A stretch of DNA of 64,000 nt from Streptomyces sp. BHT-5-2. Lineage in GTDB: Bacteria; Actinomycetota; Actinomycetes; Streptomycetales; Streptomycetaceae. Where the stretch lies: positions 1,240,001 to 1,304,000 of the forward strand of contig NZ_CP081496.1 in NCBI RefSeq assembly GCF_019774615.1, given 5' to 3'. A model generated the notes under the pieces. The model was given only the letters and a program-made list of their open reading frames with translations, did no database searches and was not told where the DNA came from. Positions 1 through 9,465 of the stretch are shown here, piece by piece (the first letter of the stretch is position 1; every line of letters starts with the position of its first letter). The position numbers were made by a program, and so were the translations under genes.

Positions 1-444
1 CTGCGCTGGCTGCGCGCCCTCCTCTGGCCCGGCGACGAGGCCCGTACGGCGCGGCTCTCGGCGGCCGTCGAGGCGGTGCGGGGCGCGCCGCGCCCGGTCC
101 TGGTGCGCGGCGACCTGGTGGACGAACTGCCGGCGCTGGCCGCCCAGGCGCCGCCCGAGGCGACCCTCGTGGTGTTCCACAGCTCGGTGCTGAACTACCT
201 TCCGCTCGCCCGGCGCGAGGAGTTCGCCCGCCTCGTGCGGTCGCTGCTCGCCGAACGGGACGGCGGGGGCCACTGGATCTCCCAGGAGCACCACAGCGTG
301 CTCCCGTGGATCGACGCGCCGGAGCACCGCTCCCCGGGGCCGGACGACGCCCTGCTGCTGACCCTCGCCGTGGACGAGCGCCCGGTGGCCCTGACGGGCC
401 CGCACGGCCAGCACGTGCGCTGGCTCGGCCCCGCGCTGCCGTAG
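1..444 (+). CDS. DUF2332 family protein, C-terminal part
   Basis: The frame is open from the first base and ends at TAG 442-444, so the 5' part lies outside the window. The visible 147 residues include a motif resembling VVFHSSVLNYLP followed by a stretch with WISQEHHSVLPW. The length, the 'FHS' segment and the C-terminal pattern of alternating hydrophobic strands and GP/GPHG turns match the actinobacterial DUF2332 family, whose function is unknown. Nothing in the sequence shows catalysis or membrane association. It converges on the phosphatase gene that follows on the other strand. Confidence 0.75.
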   Translation: MRWLRALLWPGDEARTARLSAAVEAVRGAPRPVLVRGDLVDELPALAAQAPPEATLVVFHSSVLNYLPLARREEFARLVRSLLAERDGGGHWISQEHHSVLPWIDAPEHRSPGPDDALLLTLAVDERPVALTGPHGQHVRWLGPALP

Positions 445-478
445 CCGCGCGGGGGCCGCCCGGCCCGGCCGGAAACCG

Positions 479-1648
479 TCAGCGCGGCGACGCCCCGTCG
501 GACGGCCCCTGGATGTCCAGGGGCCGCTGGACCGCCAGCAGGGCCATGTCGTCCGCGGGGCCCCCACGGGTGTGCCGGGCGACGTCCTCGACCACCACGT
601 CCAACAGGTCGTCGGGCCCGCTGAACTGACTCCCGCGCAACCGGGCGCGCGGGTCGTAGAACCGCCCGGCCCGGTCGCGGGCCTCGGTCACCCCGTCGGT
701 GAACAGGAGCAGCAGCGCCCCGGCCGGGAGGAACGTCTCGTCCGAGCGGTCCGGCCGGCCGTCCAGGTCGCCCAGGCCGAGCGGCAGCGCGGCGGTGGAC
801 GGGACCAGTTCCCGCAGACCGCCTTCGGGGGTGAGCAGCACAGGGGGCGGGTGTCCGCGGTTCAGGATGCGGAGCAGGGACCGGCCGCCGGCGGGGATCT
901 CCGCCAGTACGGCCGTGGCGAAGCTCTCGTGCTCGTCGATGCCGGCGCGGCGCCCGCCCTCCCGTCGGAGGGCCCGTTCCAGCCGGTGCGCGACCGCCTC
1001 CAGGGTGGCCTCCTGCTCCGCCGCCTCCCGGAAGGCGCCGACCACGACCACCGCGGCCTCCACCGCCTCCAGGCCCTTGCCCCGGACGTCGCCGACGATC
1101 ATCCGCACGCCGTGCGGGGTGTCCTGGACGGCGTACAGGTCGCCGCCGATACGGGCGCCGGCCCGGGCGCCTACGTAGCGCGCGGCGATCACGAGACCGG
1201 CCAGACGGGCCGGCGGCGCGGGCAGGACGGCCCGTTGGGCGGCCTCCGAGACGTCCCGTTCGGAGGCCAGCCGGGCCTCGCCGGCCCGGACGACCCGGTT
1301 GATGACGAGCGCGAGCAGGGCCACCACGACGACGGTGCTGACCTCGGTCGCCGACTGCCGGTAGTCCTGGACACCGTGGTAGACGGCGAGCAGGAGTTCG
1401 CTGACGGCGGCGGCCAGAGCCGTGCCGGCGGTGGCCCACAGGGGGTACAGCGGGGCCGCGATCAAGGGGGCGGCCGAGAAGAACGGGGCCGCGGTGTACT
1501 GGGGCGGCGTGGCGAGGTCGACGAGCACACCGATGACGATCAGGCCGACGGGGAGACCGCGCGCGAGCCGGCGGCCGAGCGGGGACACCCGGTCGCGACG
1601 CGCCCGCCACTCCGCCGCGCCTGTGCGGTTTCCGCCGCCTCGAAGCAT
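479..1648 (-). CDS. Membrane-anchored SpoIIE-type PP2C Ser/Thr phosphatase
   Basis: A 389-residue protein from the ATG at 1648, which has GGAGG 9 nt upstream; an upstream in-frame extension has no such signal. Residues ~25-140 hold several hydrophobic segments, so the protein is probably in the membrane. Residues ~160-385 form a PP2C/SpoIIE domain with GGDLY, GDVRGKG, NRGHPPP, FTDGVTEARD and a late DDMAL, which supply the metal-binding aspartates. In Streptomyces such proteins usually dephosphorylate anti-anti-sigma factors in stress or development switches. No kinase or antagonist gene lies beside it, so its target is not shown by context. Confidence 0.88.
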   Translation of the reverse strand: MLRGGGNRTGAAEWRARRDRVSPLGRRLARGLPVGLIVIGVLVDLATPPQYTAAPFFSAAPLIAAPLYPLWATAGTALAAAVSELLLAVYHGVQDYRQSATEVSTVVVVALLALVINRVVRAGEARLASERDVSEAAQRAVLPAPPARLAGLVIAARYVGARAGARIGGDLYAVQDTPHGVRMIVGDVRGKGLEAVEAAVVVVGAFREAAEQEATLEAVAHRLERALRREGGRRAGIDEHESFATAVLAEIPAGGRSLLRILNRGHPPPVLLTPEGGLRELVPSTAALPLGLGDLDGRPDRSDETFLPAGALLLLFTDGVTEARDRAGRFYDPRARLRGSQFSGPDDLLDVVVEDVARHTRGGPADDMALLAVQRPLDIQGPSDGASPR

Positions 1649-1885
1649 CCGCACCGGCCTCCACTCCGCCCGCCCGGTGACGCCCGGCGCGGTCCCGGCA
1701 CCGCCGCGCACCGCCGCACGCCGCCGCGGCCGCCGTTCCGCTGCCGGCCGCCGCGCCGTCGTACGCCGTTCCCCGGGTCGTGCCGCTTCAAGGCTTGCCA
1801 ACGCCGCACCGCCCGGCGAGTCCTCCTGAGCCGAACGGGGTAGAAACAGGCTGGGGCCGCCTCACCCCCTACGGGCCCGCCCCCC

Positions 1886-2797
1886 TCACCCCTTACGGCC
1901 CATACGGACCACCCCGCCCTCGCCCCCGCCCCCGCCCTCGCACTGACGGACCGTGGCGCGCGCATGGGCGAGGAAGCGCCGGGTCAGCGGATGCCCGTTG
2001 TGCCGCGGGAAGACGATCTGCAGCGGCATCAGGGGCGCGTCGGGGATCGGCACGAAGGAGACGAACGGGTGCACCCGCTGCCGGCCGATCGACTCCGGGA
2101 CGACCCCGACGCCCCGGTTGCCGGCGACCGCCTCCAGCCACTCGTCGAAGTTCCCGCAGCGGACGGCGATTTCCGGCCGCTCACCGGGCGGCCACTCCGA
2201 CGCCCCCGTCGTCCCACCGGCCTCGTTCAGCACCAGCGGCACACGGGCCAGCTCCCGCCAGCCGACCTCGTCCCGCGCCGCGAGCGGGGAGCGCACCGAC
2301 ACCGCCGCGATCCGCCGCTCGTGCAGCAGCGTCTCGGCGGCCAGACCCGGCACGGCGAGGTCCCCGCGCAGGATCGCGACATCGACGTCGCCGCTGTCCA
2401 CCCCGGCCAGGGCCGCATCCCTCCGGTAGACCCGCGCCCCGACCCCGGTCTCCGCCTCGAACCGCTCGATGGCCGCCTGTGGCCAGGTGGCCGGAAACCC
2501 CCAGGCGAAGCCGATACGGAAGACGGGTGCCTCCGGGTCCGGGAGGAGCGCCGCCTCCAAACGGGGCAGCAGCTCGCGGAGTTCGCCGTACAGCCGCTCG
2601 CCGGCCGCGGTGAGCGCGACCCGGCGGGTGGTGCGCTCCAGGAGGCGCCGGCCGAGCAGCTCCTCCAGGCGGCGGATGGTGCGGCTCACCGTCGGCTGCG
2701 ACAGGCCGAGGCGGTCGGCGGCGCGGGTGAAGTGGCGCTCCTCGGCGAGGGCCAGGTAGCAGCGGAGGTGGTGCAGCTCGATCCCCGGTATCGCCAT
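1886..2797 (-). CDS. LysR-family transcriptional regulator
   Basis: 303 residues from the ATG at 2797. Residues ~5-62 form the LysR winged helix-turn-helix (YLALAEERHFTRAADRL, then LSQPTVSRTIRRLEE). The rest is a periplasmic-binding-protein-like effector domain. A -10 box TAGGAT (2805-2810) sits exactly 7 nt before the ATG and there is no Shine-Dalgarno sequence, so the mRNA is probably leaderless. The gene lies just downstream of, and on the same strand as, the DHA2 efflux gene 3029-4621, a likely target. The C-terminal ~17 residues are a Gly/Glu-rich tail beyond the domain. Confidence 0.88.
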   Translation of the reverse strand: MAIPGIELHHLRCYLALAEERHFTRAADRLGLSQPTVSRTIRRLEELLGRRLLERTTRRVALTAAGERLYGELRELLPRLEAALLPDPEAPVFRIGFAWGFPATWPQAAIERFEAETGVGARVYRRDAALAGVDSGDVDVAILRGDLAVPGLAAETLLHERRIAAVSVRSPLAARDEVGWRELARVPLVLNEAGGTTGASEWPPGERPEIAVRCGNFDEWLEAVAGNRGVGVVPESIGRQRVHPFVSFVPIPDAPLMPLQIVFPRHNGHPLTRRFLAHARATVRQCEGGGGGEGGVVRMGRKG

Positions 2798-3028
2798 GAT
2801 CGAAATCCTAGGCGGCCGCGTGACGGCCCGGGCGGGGCCGGACGACCCCGCGCCGCCCGACGCCCCGCGCAGGGCGCCCACGCCCCCTTCGCGGCCAGGG
2901 CCGCCCCTCCCCCGCGTCTCAACCGGCCGCCGCACCATCGCCGTTCACCCCCTCACACCGTCGCCGTCCGTCGCCCACCGCCCGCCGCCCGCCGCGCCGA
3001 GGCGGTCCGCCGCCCCCGCACCCGCCGT

Positions 3029-4621
3029 TCAGCGTCCCCGCGCCCCGGCCGTCCCCCGCCGCGCCCGCATCCCCGCCCCGATCACCAGGAACGCCGCCCC
3101 GGCCACTCCGCACAGCAGCCACATCGACGCCTGGTTGCCCCGGAGGAAGAGGTCGCCGGCGAGCGCCTCCACGGCGCGCCCGTCCCACCCGGTGTGCGCC
3201 TGCAGCAGCCCGGCGCCCCCACCGGGATCGGCGACGGCCCGCGCCGTCCACGCCCCGCCCGGCAGATGGTGCGCGGCGAGCACGGCGTCCAGCGCGTCCC
3301 GCGCCGACCGGCGGTGGACGGCCATCCCCACCGCCAGCCCGATCGCCCCGCCCAGGTTGTGGAAGGTCCACGACGAGCCGACCGCCGTCCCCGCCAGCCG
3401 CTCCGGTACGGCCGACAGCGCGGCCACGGTGGCCGGCCCCAGGACGAGGGCCCAGCCGACGCCCATCAACGCGAACGCGACCACCACGGACGCGACCCCG
3501 CTGTCCCGGTCGAACCGCGCCTGCAGCGCCGCCGACAGCGCGAACGCCGCGAACCCCGCGCAGAGCAGCAGCCGCGGCGGGCAACGGTCCACCAGCCGCC
3601 CCACCACGGGTGACAGCACCGCCATCACCGCCGTGCACGGCAGCAGCATCAGTCCGCTCGCGGTGCCCCCGTAGTGGCGTACCGACACCAGGTACAGCGG
3701 CATCAGAAAGAACGCCAGGCAGTAGAAGAACGCCAGGCAGAAATCGGCGGTGAGCGCACCGAGGAAAGTACGGTTCGCGAACAGCCGGAAATCGATGATC
3801 GGCGCCACGACTTTCCGCTCCACGACGCAGAACGCCGCGACACCGGCGATTCCCACGGCCAGCAGACCGAGAATGCGGCCGGACGCCCATCCCCACGAAT
3901 CGCCGAGCGTGAGAGCAAGGACAACTGCGGGCAGGGCGAGGCTGATCAGCGTCAGTCCGGGCCAGTCCGGCTTTCCTGCCCCGGTATTCCGCCCGCGCGA
4001 TTCCCGTACCGCGGAAAGGCACACCGCCAGCCCGACGACCGTCAGCGGCACGTTCAGCCAGAACACCCACCGCCAGTCCAGCAGGCCGACCACGAACCCG
4101 CCCAGCATCGGCCCGATCGCCAGGCCGAGCCCGTTGACGCCGTAGAGCGCCCCGATGGCCCGGCCGCGCTGCTCCGGCGGGAAGGTGTCGGAGACCAGGG
4201 CGCCGGTACTGGTGTAGAGCACGGCACAGGCCGCCCCCTGGACGAAGCGGCAGAGGATCAGCACCCGTACGTCCCCGGCGAAGCCGGCCGCCAGTGAGGC
4301 GACGCCGAAGACCGCGGTCCCGGTGTACAGGACCCGCCGCCGGCCGTGGTGGTCGGCGAGCCGCCCCATCGTCACCATGAACATCGACAGCGCGACGATG
4401 AAGATGTTGACGACCAGCTGGAGTTCGGTGACCGTGGCCCCCATGTCCCGCTGAATTGCCGGCGCCGCGGTATTGACGATGGTGAGATCGATGCATCCGA
4501 GGAAACTGATGATGCCCAGCCCGGCGAATGCCCGCCATCTCCGGGCCGCCCCGGCCCCTTCAGGGGCGGGCGCGCCCCCGTCCCTCGCGCACTCTGCGGA
4601 ATTCACGTACTCGGTCGCCAC
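3029..4621 (-). CDS. MFS efflux transporter, DHA2 (EmrB/QacA) type
   Basis: 530 residues with about 14 hydrophobic segments. The start is a GTG at 4621 with GAGGG 9 nt upstream. The motif-A-like GRLADHHGRRRVL lies in the loop after the second membrane span, and a motif-C-like GPMLGGFVVG lies near residue 155; together they indicate a drug:proton antiporter of the DHA2 group. Synonymous codons ending in A or T (for example GAA, ATT) are commoner around 3770-4010 than elsewhere in the window, which may mark a divergent segment. The substrate is unknown. The LysR gene downstream on the same strand may control it. Confidence 0.88.
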   Translation of the reverse strand: MATEYVNSAECARDGGAPAPEGAGAARRWRAFAGLGIISFLGCIDLTIVNTAAPAIQRDMGATVTELQLVVNIFIVALSMFMVTMGRLADHHGRRRVLYTGTAVFGVASLAAGFAGDVRVLILCRFVQGAACAVLYTSTGALVSDTFPPEQRGRAIGALYGVNGLGLAIGPMLGGFVVGLLDWRWVFWLNVPLTVVGLAVCLSAVRESRGRNTGAGKPDWPGLTLISLALPAVVLALTLGDSWGWASGRILGLLAVGIAGVAAFCVVERKVVAPIIDFRLFANRTFLGALTADFCLAFFYCLAFFLMPLYLVSVRHYGGTASGLMLLPCTAVMAVLSPVVGRLVDRCPPRLLLCAGFAAFALSAALQARFDRDSGVASVVVAFALMGVGWALVLGPATVAALSAVPERLAGTAVGSSWTFHNLGGAIGLAVGMAVHRRSARDALDAVLAAHHLPGGAWTARAVADPGGGAGLLQAHTGWDGRAVEALAGDLFLRGNQASMWLLCGVAGAAFLVIGAGMRARRGTAGARGR

Positions 4622-4825
4622 GATTTCCCACCCTCGGACCGGCGGACAACGTCCACGCCACTCCCCCGTCTTTCCCCGACGACGCTAGGCAGGGCATCCC
4701 GCCCGGACAAATAGCCGCCGCGTCCGACTCATACGCCCGGTACATGGATCCGCGGGCCGTCCCTCGCGGCGCGCCACCCGCCCCGACCCCGCACCCGCCC
4801 GTCGACCGCCCCGCACACGACGAAC

Positions 4826-4856
4826 GGCGCCCCGACCGCCGTACCGGTCGGAGCGC
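4826..4856 (-). terminator. Hairpin downstream of tRNA-Lys
   Basis: GGCGCCCCGACC and GGTCGGAGCGCC form an almost perfect 12-bp stem with an 8-nt loop, about 37 nt beyond the 3' end of the minus-strand tRNA. No clear U-run follows. Confidence 0.55.
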
Positions 4857-4892
4857 CGCTCCTCACATCACCGGAGCACCGTGTGCTCCCTC

Positions 4893-4968
4893 TGGTGGGC
4901 CATCAGGGGCTCGAACCCTGAACCAATGGATTAAAAGTCCACTGCTCTGCCAATTGAGCTAATGGCCC
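4893..4968 (-). tRNA. tRNA-Lys (anticodon TTT)
   Basis: Cloverleaf read on the minus strand. The acceptor GGGCCAT (4968-4962) pairs with ATGGCCC. The D loop contains GG, the anticodon loop CTTTTAA gives TTT, and the T arm has the normal TTCGAGC loop. The CCA end is encoded at 4895-4893, unlike the other tRNA genes in this window. Confidence 0.95.
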
Positions 4969-5204
4969 GCACCGAGCAGCATAGCCCGAGGACGCGCCGC
5001 AGCCCGAAGGCATTGTGGATCTGGCCGATCCCCGGCGTGCCGCACCCGTGCCCCGCCGCCCGCGATTCCGCAGCTACGGGCCGTCCGCCGCGCTCCCGGA
5101 AGGCGCCCGGCATCACCGCGCACCCGGTACGGCACGCGCCCCGCAACGCGCCAACACGCACGCCGACGCCCCCACCACGCATCCCCCACGGCGCCTCAAC
5201 ACAC

Positions 5205-5240
5205 AGGGCCCGTACGGCACTTGTGTGCGGTACGGGCCCT
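5205..5240 (-). terminator. Terminator of the DEAD-box helicase gene
   Basis: AGGGCCCGTAC (5205-5215) pairs perfectly with GTACGGGCCCT (5230-5240) around a 14-nt loop. It lies 60 nt past the helicase stop codon. Confidence 0.7.
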
Positions 5241-5299
5241 GGAGAGCCGTTCAGGTTCAGCGGCGCCGGCCCCCGGCCGGGCTGCCGGCAGCGGCCGGA

Positions 5300-7591
5300 T
5301 CAGCCGTTGCGCTTCCAGCGCGGCTTGTCCTCACGACGACCGAAACCGGACGTGCTGCCGGAGCCGCGGTGGTCGTCCCGCCGGCCGTACGGACGGTCGC
5401 CGCCGGAGCGGTAGCCGGAGGTCGGCCGGCCGCCGGAGCGGTCGTCACGGTTGAACGGGCGGTCGCCGCCGCCGGAGCGGTAGCCACCGGAGGGGCGGCC
5501 GCCGGAGCGGTCGTCGCGGCCGAACGAACGGGCCGGGCGCTCACCGCGGTCCCGGTGGACGCCGCCACGGTCGTCGCGCCGGTCGTCCCGGCGGTCGAAG
5601 GAGCGGCCGCCGAAGCGGTCGTCACGACGATCCCGGTCACGATCCCGGCCGAAGCCACCACGCTCGTCACGACGGTCATCACGACGCTCGAAGGAACGCC
5701 CACCACGGTCATCCCGACGATCCCGGTCACGATCCCGGCCGAAGCCACCACGCTCGTCACGACGGTCATCACGACGCTCGAAGGAACGCCCACCACGGTC
5801 ATCCCGACGATCCCGGTCACGATCCCGACCGAAGCCACCACGCTCGTCACGACGGTCATCACGACGCTCGAAGGAACGCCCACCACGGTCATCCCGACGA
5901 TCCCGGTCACGATCCCGACCAAAACCGCCACGCTCGTCACGACGCTCGCCGCGCCGCTCGTCCCGGCGGTCGTCCCGGCGCTCGTACGGACGGCGGTCGG
6001 CCGGACCGGGCTGTGCCGGCACCGAGGCCGTCGCGGCCTCGGCCACCGCCTCCGCGGCGGCCTTGGCGGACTCCGCCAGCGCCTCCGCCGGGTCCTCGCC
6101 GCGCTCGCGGGCGGCCCGCGCGGTCAGCCGGTCGGCCTCCTCGCGCAGCTCCGCGGCGCGGCGCTGGAGCCGCTCCAGCTCCTTGGCCAGGACGCCGACC
6201 TCGCGCTCGGCCTGCTTGGCGGTGTTGTTCGCCGACTCGGCCTGGACCTCGGTGAGCGAGCGCGCACCGGTGATGCGGGCCAGGTCCTCGTCGAAGGCAC
6301 CGGCGCCGCCGACGATGTGGCGCGAGGCGTCCACGCCCGCGTCCTCCATCAGGCGGAAGATCTGCCGGCGCTGGTGCGGGAGGGAGAGCGAGACGACGGT
6401 GCCGGACTGGCCGGCGCGGGCGGTGCGGCCCGAGCGGTGCAGGTAGTCCTTGTGGTCACCGGCCGGGTCGACGTTGAGGACCAGGTCGATGCCGTCGACG
6501 TGGATGCCGCGGGCGGCGACGTCGGTGGCGACCAGCGCGTTGAGGTAGCCGTCCTTGAAGTCCGCGAGCACCCGGGTACGGGCGCCCTGCGTCATGCCGC
6601 CATGCAGCGCGTCGGCCGTGACGCCGGCCTCGATCAGCTGCTCGGCGACCCGCTCGGCGCCCAGCTGGGTGCGGACGAAGATGATGGTGCGGCCCTTGCG
6701 GGCGGCGATCGCGGCGGTGACCGGCGCCTTGTCCTTCGGCTTCACGACGAGGACGTGGTGGGTCATGGTCGTGACGTTGCCCTGGGCGCTGTCGACCTCG
6801 TGGCTGACCGGGTTGGTCAGGTAGCGCTTGACCAGCGTGGAGATCTCGTTCTCCATCGTGGCCGAGAACAGCATCCGCTGGCCGCCGTCGGGCACCTGGT
6901 CCAGCAGTTCGGTGACCTCGGGCAGGAAGCCCAGGTCGGACATCTGGTCGGCCTCGTCGAGGACGGCGACCTGGACGTCCTCCAGGGAGCAGGCGCCGCG
7001 GTTGATGATGTCGCGCAGCCGGCCCGGGGTGGCGACGAGGATGTCGACGCCGCGCTCCAGGGCGTAGATCTGGTTGCCCATGGACGTACCGCCGCAGACG
7101 ACCTTCATCTTCAGGCCGAGCACGTCGCCGTAGGGCTGGAGGGCGTCCGCGACCTGCATCGCGAGCTCGCGGGTCGGGGTGAGGATGACCGCGCGCGGCT
7201 TCTTCTTCTCGGTGCGGCCGTCGGCCAGGCGGGCGAGGGTCGGCAGACCGAAGGAGAGCGTCTTGCCGGAGCCGGTGCGGCCGCGGCCCAGGATGTCCTT
7301 GCCGGCCAGCGCGTCCGGGATGGTCGCGGCCTGGATCGGGAACGGGGTGGTGACGCCGTTCTGGCCGAGCTTGCGGACGACGCCCTCGGGCAGGCCCAGG
7401 TCGGCGAAGGTCACGGTGGCGGTGTCGCCCTCGTCGCCGTCCTCGGCGCCGGCGACGTCCTCGGCCTCGACGAGCTCGGTGGTCCCGGTCTCGGCGGTCT
7501 CGGGCGCGGTGGCCTCGACCGTCTCGGAGGCCGGCGCTTCGGGCTGCTCGTCGTTCGCGGGCAGGACGGACTGATCAATGGAAACGGACAT
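5300..7591 (-). CDS. DEAD-box ATP-dependent RNA helicase with Arg/Asp/Gly repeat tail
   Basis: 763 residues from the ATG at 7591. An acidic N-terminal leader (~60 residues) precedes the two RecA-like domains. The motifs appear in order: a Q motif (FPIQAATI), GRTGSGKT (I), PTREL (Ia), LDEADQM (II), FSATM (III), a motif V at ATDVAARGIHVD and HRSGRTAR (VI). A charged region rich in Glu and Arg (~445-510) follows. The C-terminal ~230 residues are built from RDR, RDD and GGRSFERR units, a low-complexity RNA-binding tail like those of cold-shock or degradosome helicases. The tail is encoded by tandem 90-bp repeats, so its length may vary among strains. The role is likely RNA remodelling. Confidence 0.94.
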   Translation of the reverse strand: MSVSIDQSVLPANDEQPEAPASETVEATAPETAETGTTELVEAEDVAGAEDGDEGDTATVTFADLGLPEGVVRKLGQNGVTTPFPIQAATIPDALAGKDILGRGRTGSGKTLSFGLPTLARLADGRTEKKKPRAVILTPTRELAMQVADALQPYGDVLGLKMKVVCGGTSMGNQIYALERGVDILVATPGRLRDIINRGACSLEDVQVAVLDEADQMSDLGFLPEVTELLDQVPDGGQRMLFSATMENEISTLVKRYLTNPVSHEVDSAQGNVTTMTHHVLVVKPKDKAPVTAAIAARKGRTIIFVRTQLGAERVAEQLIEAGVTADALHGGMTQGARTRVLADFKDGYLNALVATDVAARGIHVDGIDLVLNVDPAGDHKDYLHRSGRTARAGQSGTVVSLSLPHQRRQIFRLMEDAGVDASRHIVGGAGAFDEDLARITGARSLTEVQAESANNTAKQAEREVGVLAKELERLQRRAAELREEADRLTARAARERGEDPAEALAESAKAAAEAVAEAATASVPAQPGPADRRPYERRDDRRDERRGERRDERGGFGRDRDRDRRDDRGGRSFERRDDRRDERGGFGRDRDRDRRDDRGGRSFERRDDRRDERGGFGRDRDRDRRDDRGGRSFERRDDRRDERGGFGRDRDRDRRDDRFGGRSFDRRDDRRDDRGGVHRDRGERPARSFGRDDRSGGRPSGGYRSGGGDRPFNRDDRSGGRPTSGYRSGGDRPYGRRDDHRGSGSTSGFGRREDKPRWKRNG
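5661..5930 (-). repeat. Three tandem 90-bp coding repeats in the helicase tail
   Basis: The decamer CGCTCGTCAC recurs at 5661, 5751, 5841 and 5931, exactly 90 bp apart, and the units between are nearly identical. Each unit encodes 30 residues of RDR/RDD/GGRSFERR type. Degenerate copies continue on both sides. The period is a multiple of three, so copy-number change keeps the reading frame. Confidence 0.93.
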
Positions 7592-7801
7592 GCGAAATGC
7601 GAAACCTTCCGGAGTCTCGGCACGCGCCCACAACTCCGTGTGATTTCACCAAGACCGCCTCTATGCGGTCAGCCACGGTAAGGGAGAGAACGCGCCACAC
7701 GGCGCGCTGTTTTCAAGGCGCCGGGCAAATGGGATCAAACGATCTACCACCATACGCACCCAGGCCCCCACAAGGCAAATGCCCTCGTCGGGCCCCGTTT
7801 C

Positions 7802-8545
7802 TCAGGCGTCCCACTCGACCTGGGGCGACATCGGCGAGGACAGCGAGGCCGCGCCGCCGCCCGGCTCGGACGCCTGCGCGGGGGCCGAGGCGGACGCGGC
7901 GGCGGACGACTTCGGGGAGTACTTCGGGGCGAGGGGCGACGGCCCGGACGCCTGGGCGCCGCCGCCCGGCGACGCGGAGCCGCCCGGCGGCCGGCTGGGC
8001 GGCGCACTCGGCGAGCCGGGGGCCGGCGCGCTGGGCGACGGCGGCGGGCCGGGACGGGACGGCGAGGGGCGCGCGGGCCCCGAGGAGCCACCGGGGCCGG
8101 GGGCCGCGCCGTGCCCGGGTCCCGGCTCCGGGCCGGACGGTCGGGCCGGACGGTCGGGCGCGGCCGGCACCGTCGGCGAGGCGGACGGCACCGCGCTCGG
8201 CGACGCCCCGGCGTCCTCCCCGCGGCCCTTCGCGGCGTCGCCGCCCGCCGGACGGCCGGGGCCGTGGCCCGTCCGCCGGTGCCCGCCGCCCCGCCCGTCG
8301 GCGCTCGGACCGGCGCGGCCGGGAGCCCCCGCCTTCCCGTCGCCGGGCCGGGCGGCGCTGCCCGACGGCGCGGGGCGCCCGGGATCGCTGACGCTCATGC
8401 AGCCGGCCAGCGCGGCGGCGAGCGCGGAGACGGTCACCGCCGCGGCCGTGACCCGTGCCGCCGAGCGCGCGCCCGGCCGCCGCGCGGGCGCCCTCGTGGT
8501 GGACGGGTCGGCGGCGGACGGCGGGCGAGGGGGCATCGGGCACAC
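7802..8545 (-). CDS. Proline/serine-rich lipoprotein, function unknown
   Basis: About 247 residues. The GTG at 8545 is preferred because GGAGG lies 8 nt upstream; an ATG three codons later (8536) is the alternative. A basic N-terminus, a hydrophobic stretch (VTAAAVTVSALAAALAGC) and the lipobox Cys near residue 49 show a type II signal peptide and lipid anchoring. The rest is almost entirely Pro, Ser, Ala and Gly, with no recognisable domain, and looks like a disordered cell-wall spacer. It ends with VEWDA. The neighbours (helicase, zincin) give no functional clue. Confidence 0.65.
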   Translation of the reverse strand: MCPMPPRPPSAADPSTTRAPARRPGARSAARVTAAAVTVSALAAALAGCMSVSDPGRPAPSGSAARPGDGKAGAPGRAGPSADGRGGGHRRTGHGPGRPAGGDAAKGRGEDAGASPSAVPSASPTVPAAPDRPARPSGPEPGPGHGAAPGPGGSSGPARPSPSRPGPPPSPSAPAPGSPSAPPSRPPGGSASPGGGAQASGPSPLAPKYSPKSSAAASASAPAQASEPGGGAASLSSPMSPQVEWDA

Positions 8546-9028
8546 GGGCGGGACCTCCGGGATCCGGGGCGCAGGGACGGCGTCGGACGCCCTGCCCAAC
8601 TCCCGCCCCCTGCTTGAGGACACGCGGCGCGGGACACCCGCCGGCGTCGGCCCGCCGGGTCCCCCGCGCGCCCCGGCCCGCCGCTCCCCGCCCGTGGCCG
8701 AGCAAGTGCAGCCGCGCGTCGTCACCACCGACGTGCGGCGCGCGCTCGCGCACCACGACCACCCACCGAACAGGGACCCGAAGGCCGGGCACCCGGCGGA
8801 ACACGACGTCAGGGTGGTCCGTGGCCCGGAGCACCGCGCCGGATTCGACGACCGGACCGGCGCCTCGCTCGACAACACCCCGGACACCGAGCGGCAGTTC
8901 CGCATCGCGGCCTTCGACGCGCACCACGTTCCCGGGACGGGCCACGAGTTCGGCGGGCCGGGGCGGCAGCGCGTGATCGGGGCCCCACATGCGCGACAGG
9001 AACCGGGCCGTTGCCGGACAATGGCCAC
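8546..9028 (+). other. 483-bp interval without a confident gene
   Basis: Both strands stay open here, but no frame combines a start codon, a Shine-Dalgarno sequence and a plausible product. The plus frame ending at 9041 has the highest third-position GC, yet it would overlap the lipoprotein gene antisense and encodes a His/Asp/Arg-rich sequence typical of shadow frames. I see no RNA or repeat in it. Confidence 0.5.
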
Positions 9029-9379
9029 GTGCTGGAGATGACTCGCGAGGAGTTCGAAGGTCTGGTCAGCGACGCGCTGGACCGGATTCCGCCGGAGCTG
9101 ACACGGCTGATGGACAACGTGGCCGTCTTCGTGGAGGACGAGCCGGACCCGGCCGACCCGGAACTCCTGGGCCTGTACGAGGGCACCCCGCTCACGGAGC
9201 GTGGCGAGTGGTACGCGGCGGTCCTGCCCGACCGCGTGACGCTCTACATGGGCCCCACACTGCGGTACTGCCGGACGCCGGAGGACGTGGTGCACGAGGT
9301 CACCGTCACCGTGATCCACGAGGTGGCCCACCACTTCGGGATCGAGGACGCCCGCCTCCACGAGCTGGGCTGGGGCTGA
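9029..9379 (+). CDS. Metallopeptidase-like zincin (DUF1025/PF06262 family)
   Basis: 116 residues from the GTG at 9029; an ATG at 9038 and a TTG at 9011 are alternatives, and none has a strong ribosome-binding site. The C-terminal VIHEVAHHFGI contains the HExxH zinc motif, and a following Asp (GIED) fits the third ligand of this minimal zincin family. The N-terminal part (MTREEFEGLVSDALDRIPPEL) is the conserved family helix. The small size and the lack of a signal peptide suggest a cytoplasmic protein. Substrates of the family are unknown. Confidence 0.88.
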   Translation: MLEMTREEFEGLVSDALDRIPPELTRLMDNVAVFVEDEPDPADPELLGLYEGTPLTERGEWYAAVLPDRVTLYMGPTLRYCRTPEDVVHEVTVTVIHEVAHHFGIEDARLHELGWG

Positions 9380-9465
9380 TCCGCTCCGCTGCCGTCACCC
9401 CCGGTGTTTCCCGGCGGCCTTCCGCGGGCCCCGTCCGCCGCCGAAGCGGAGCCGCTCCGTCCCGC

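Noticed and set aside
5571..5940. CRISPR-like regular repeats
   Set aside because: Units are contiguous without spacers, the period is 90 bp, and they are coding in frame.
5015..7681. 888-codon plus-strand open frame opposite the DEAD-box helicase
   Set aside because: It is the antisense shadow of a gene with all helicase motifs; its Val/Thr repeats simply mirror the Arg/Asp codons.
7779..9041. Plus-strand 420-codon frame over the lipoprotein gene
   Set aside because: Third-position GC is high, but it lies antisense to a gene with a clear lipobox and overlaps the zincin start.
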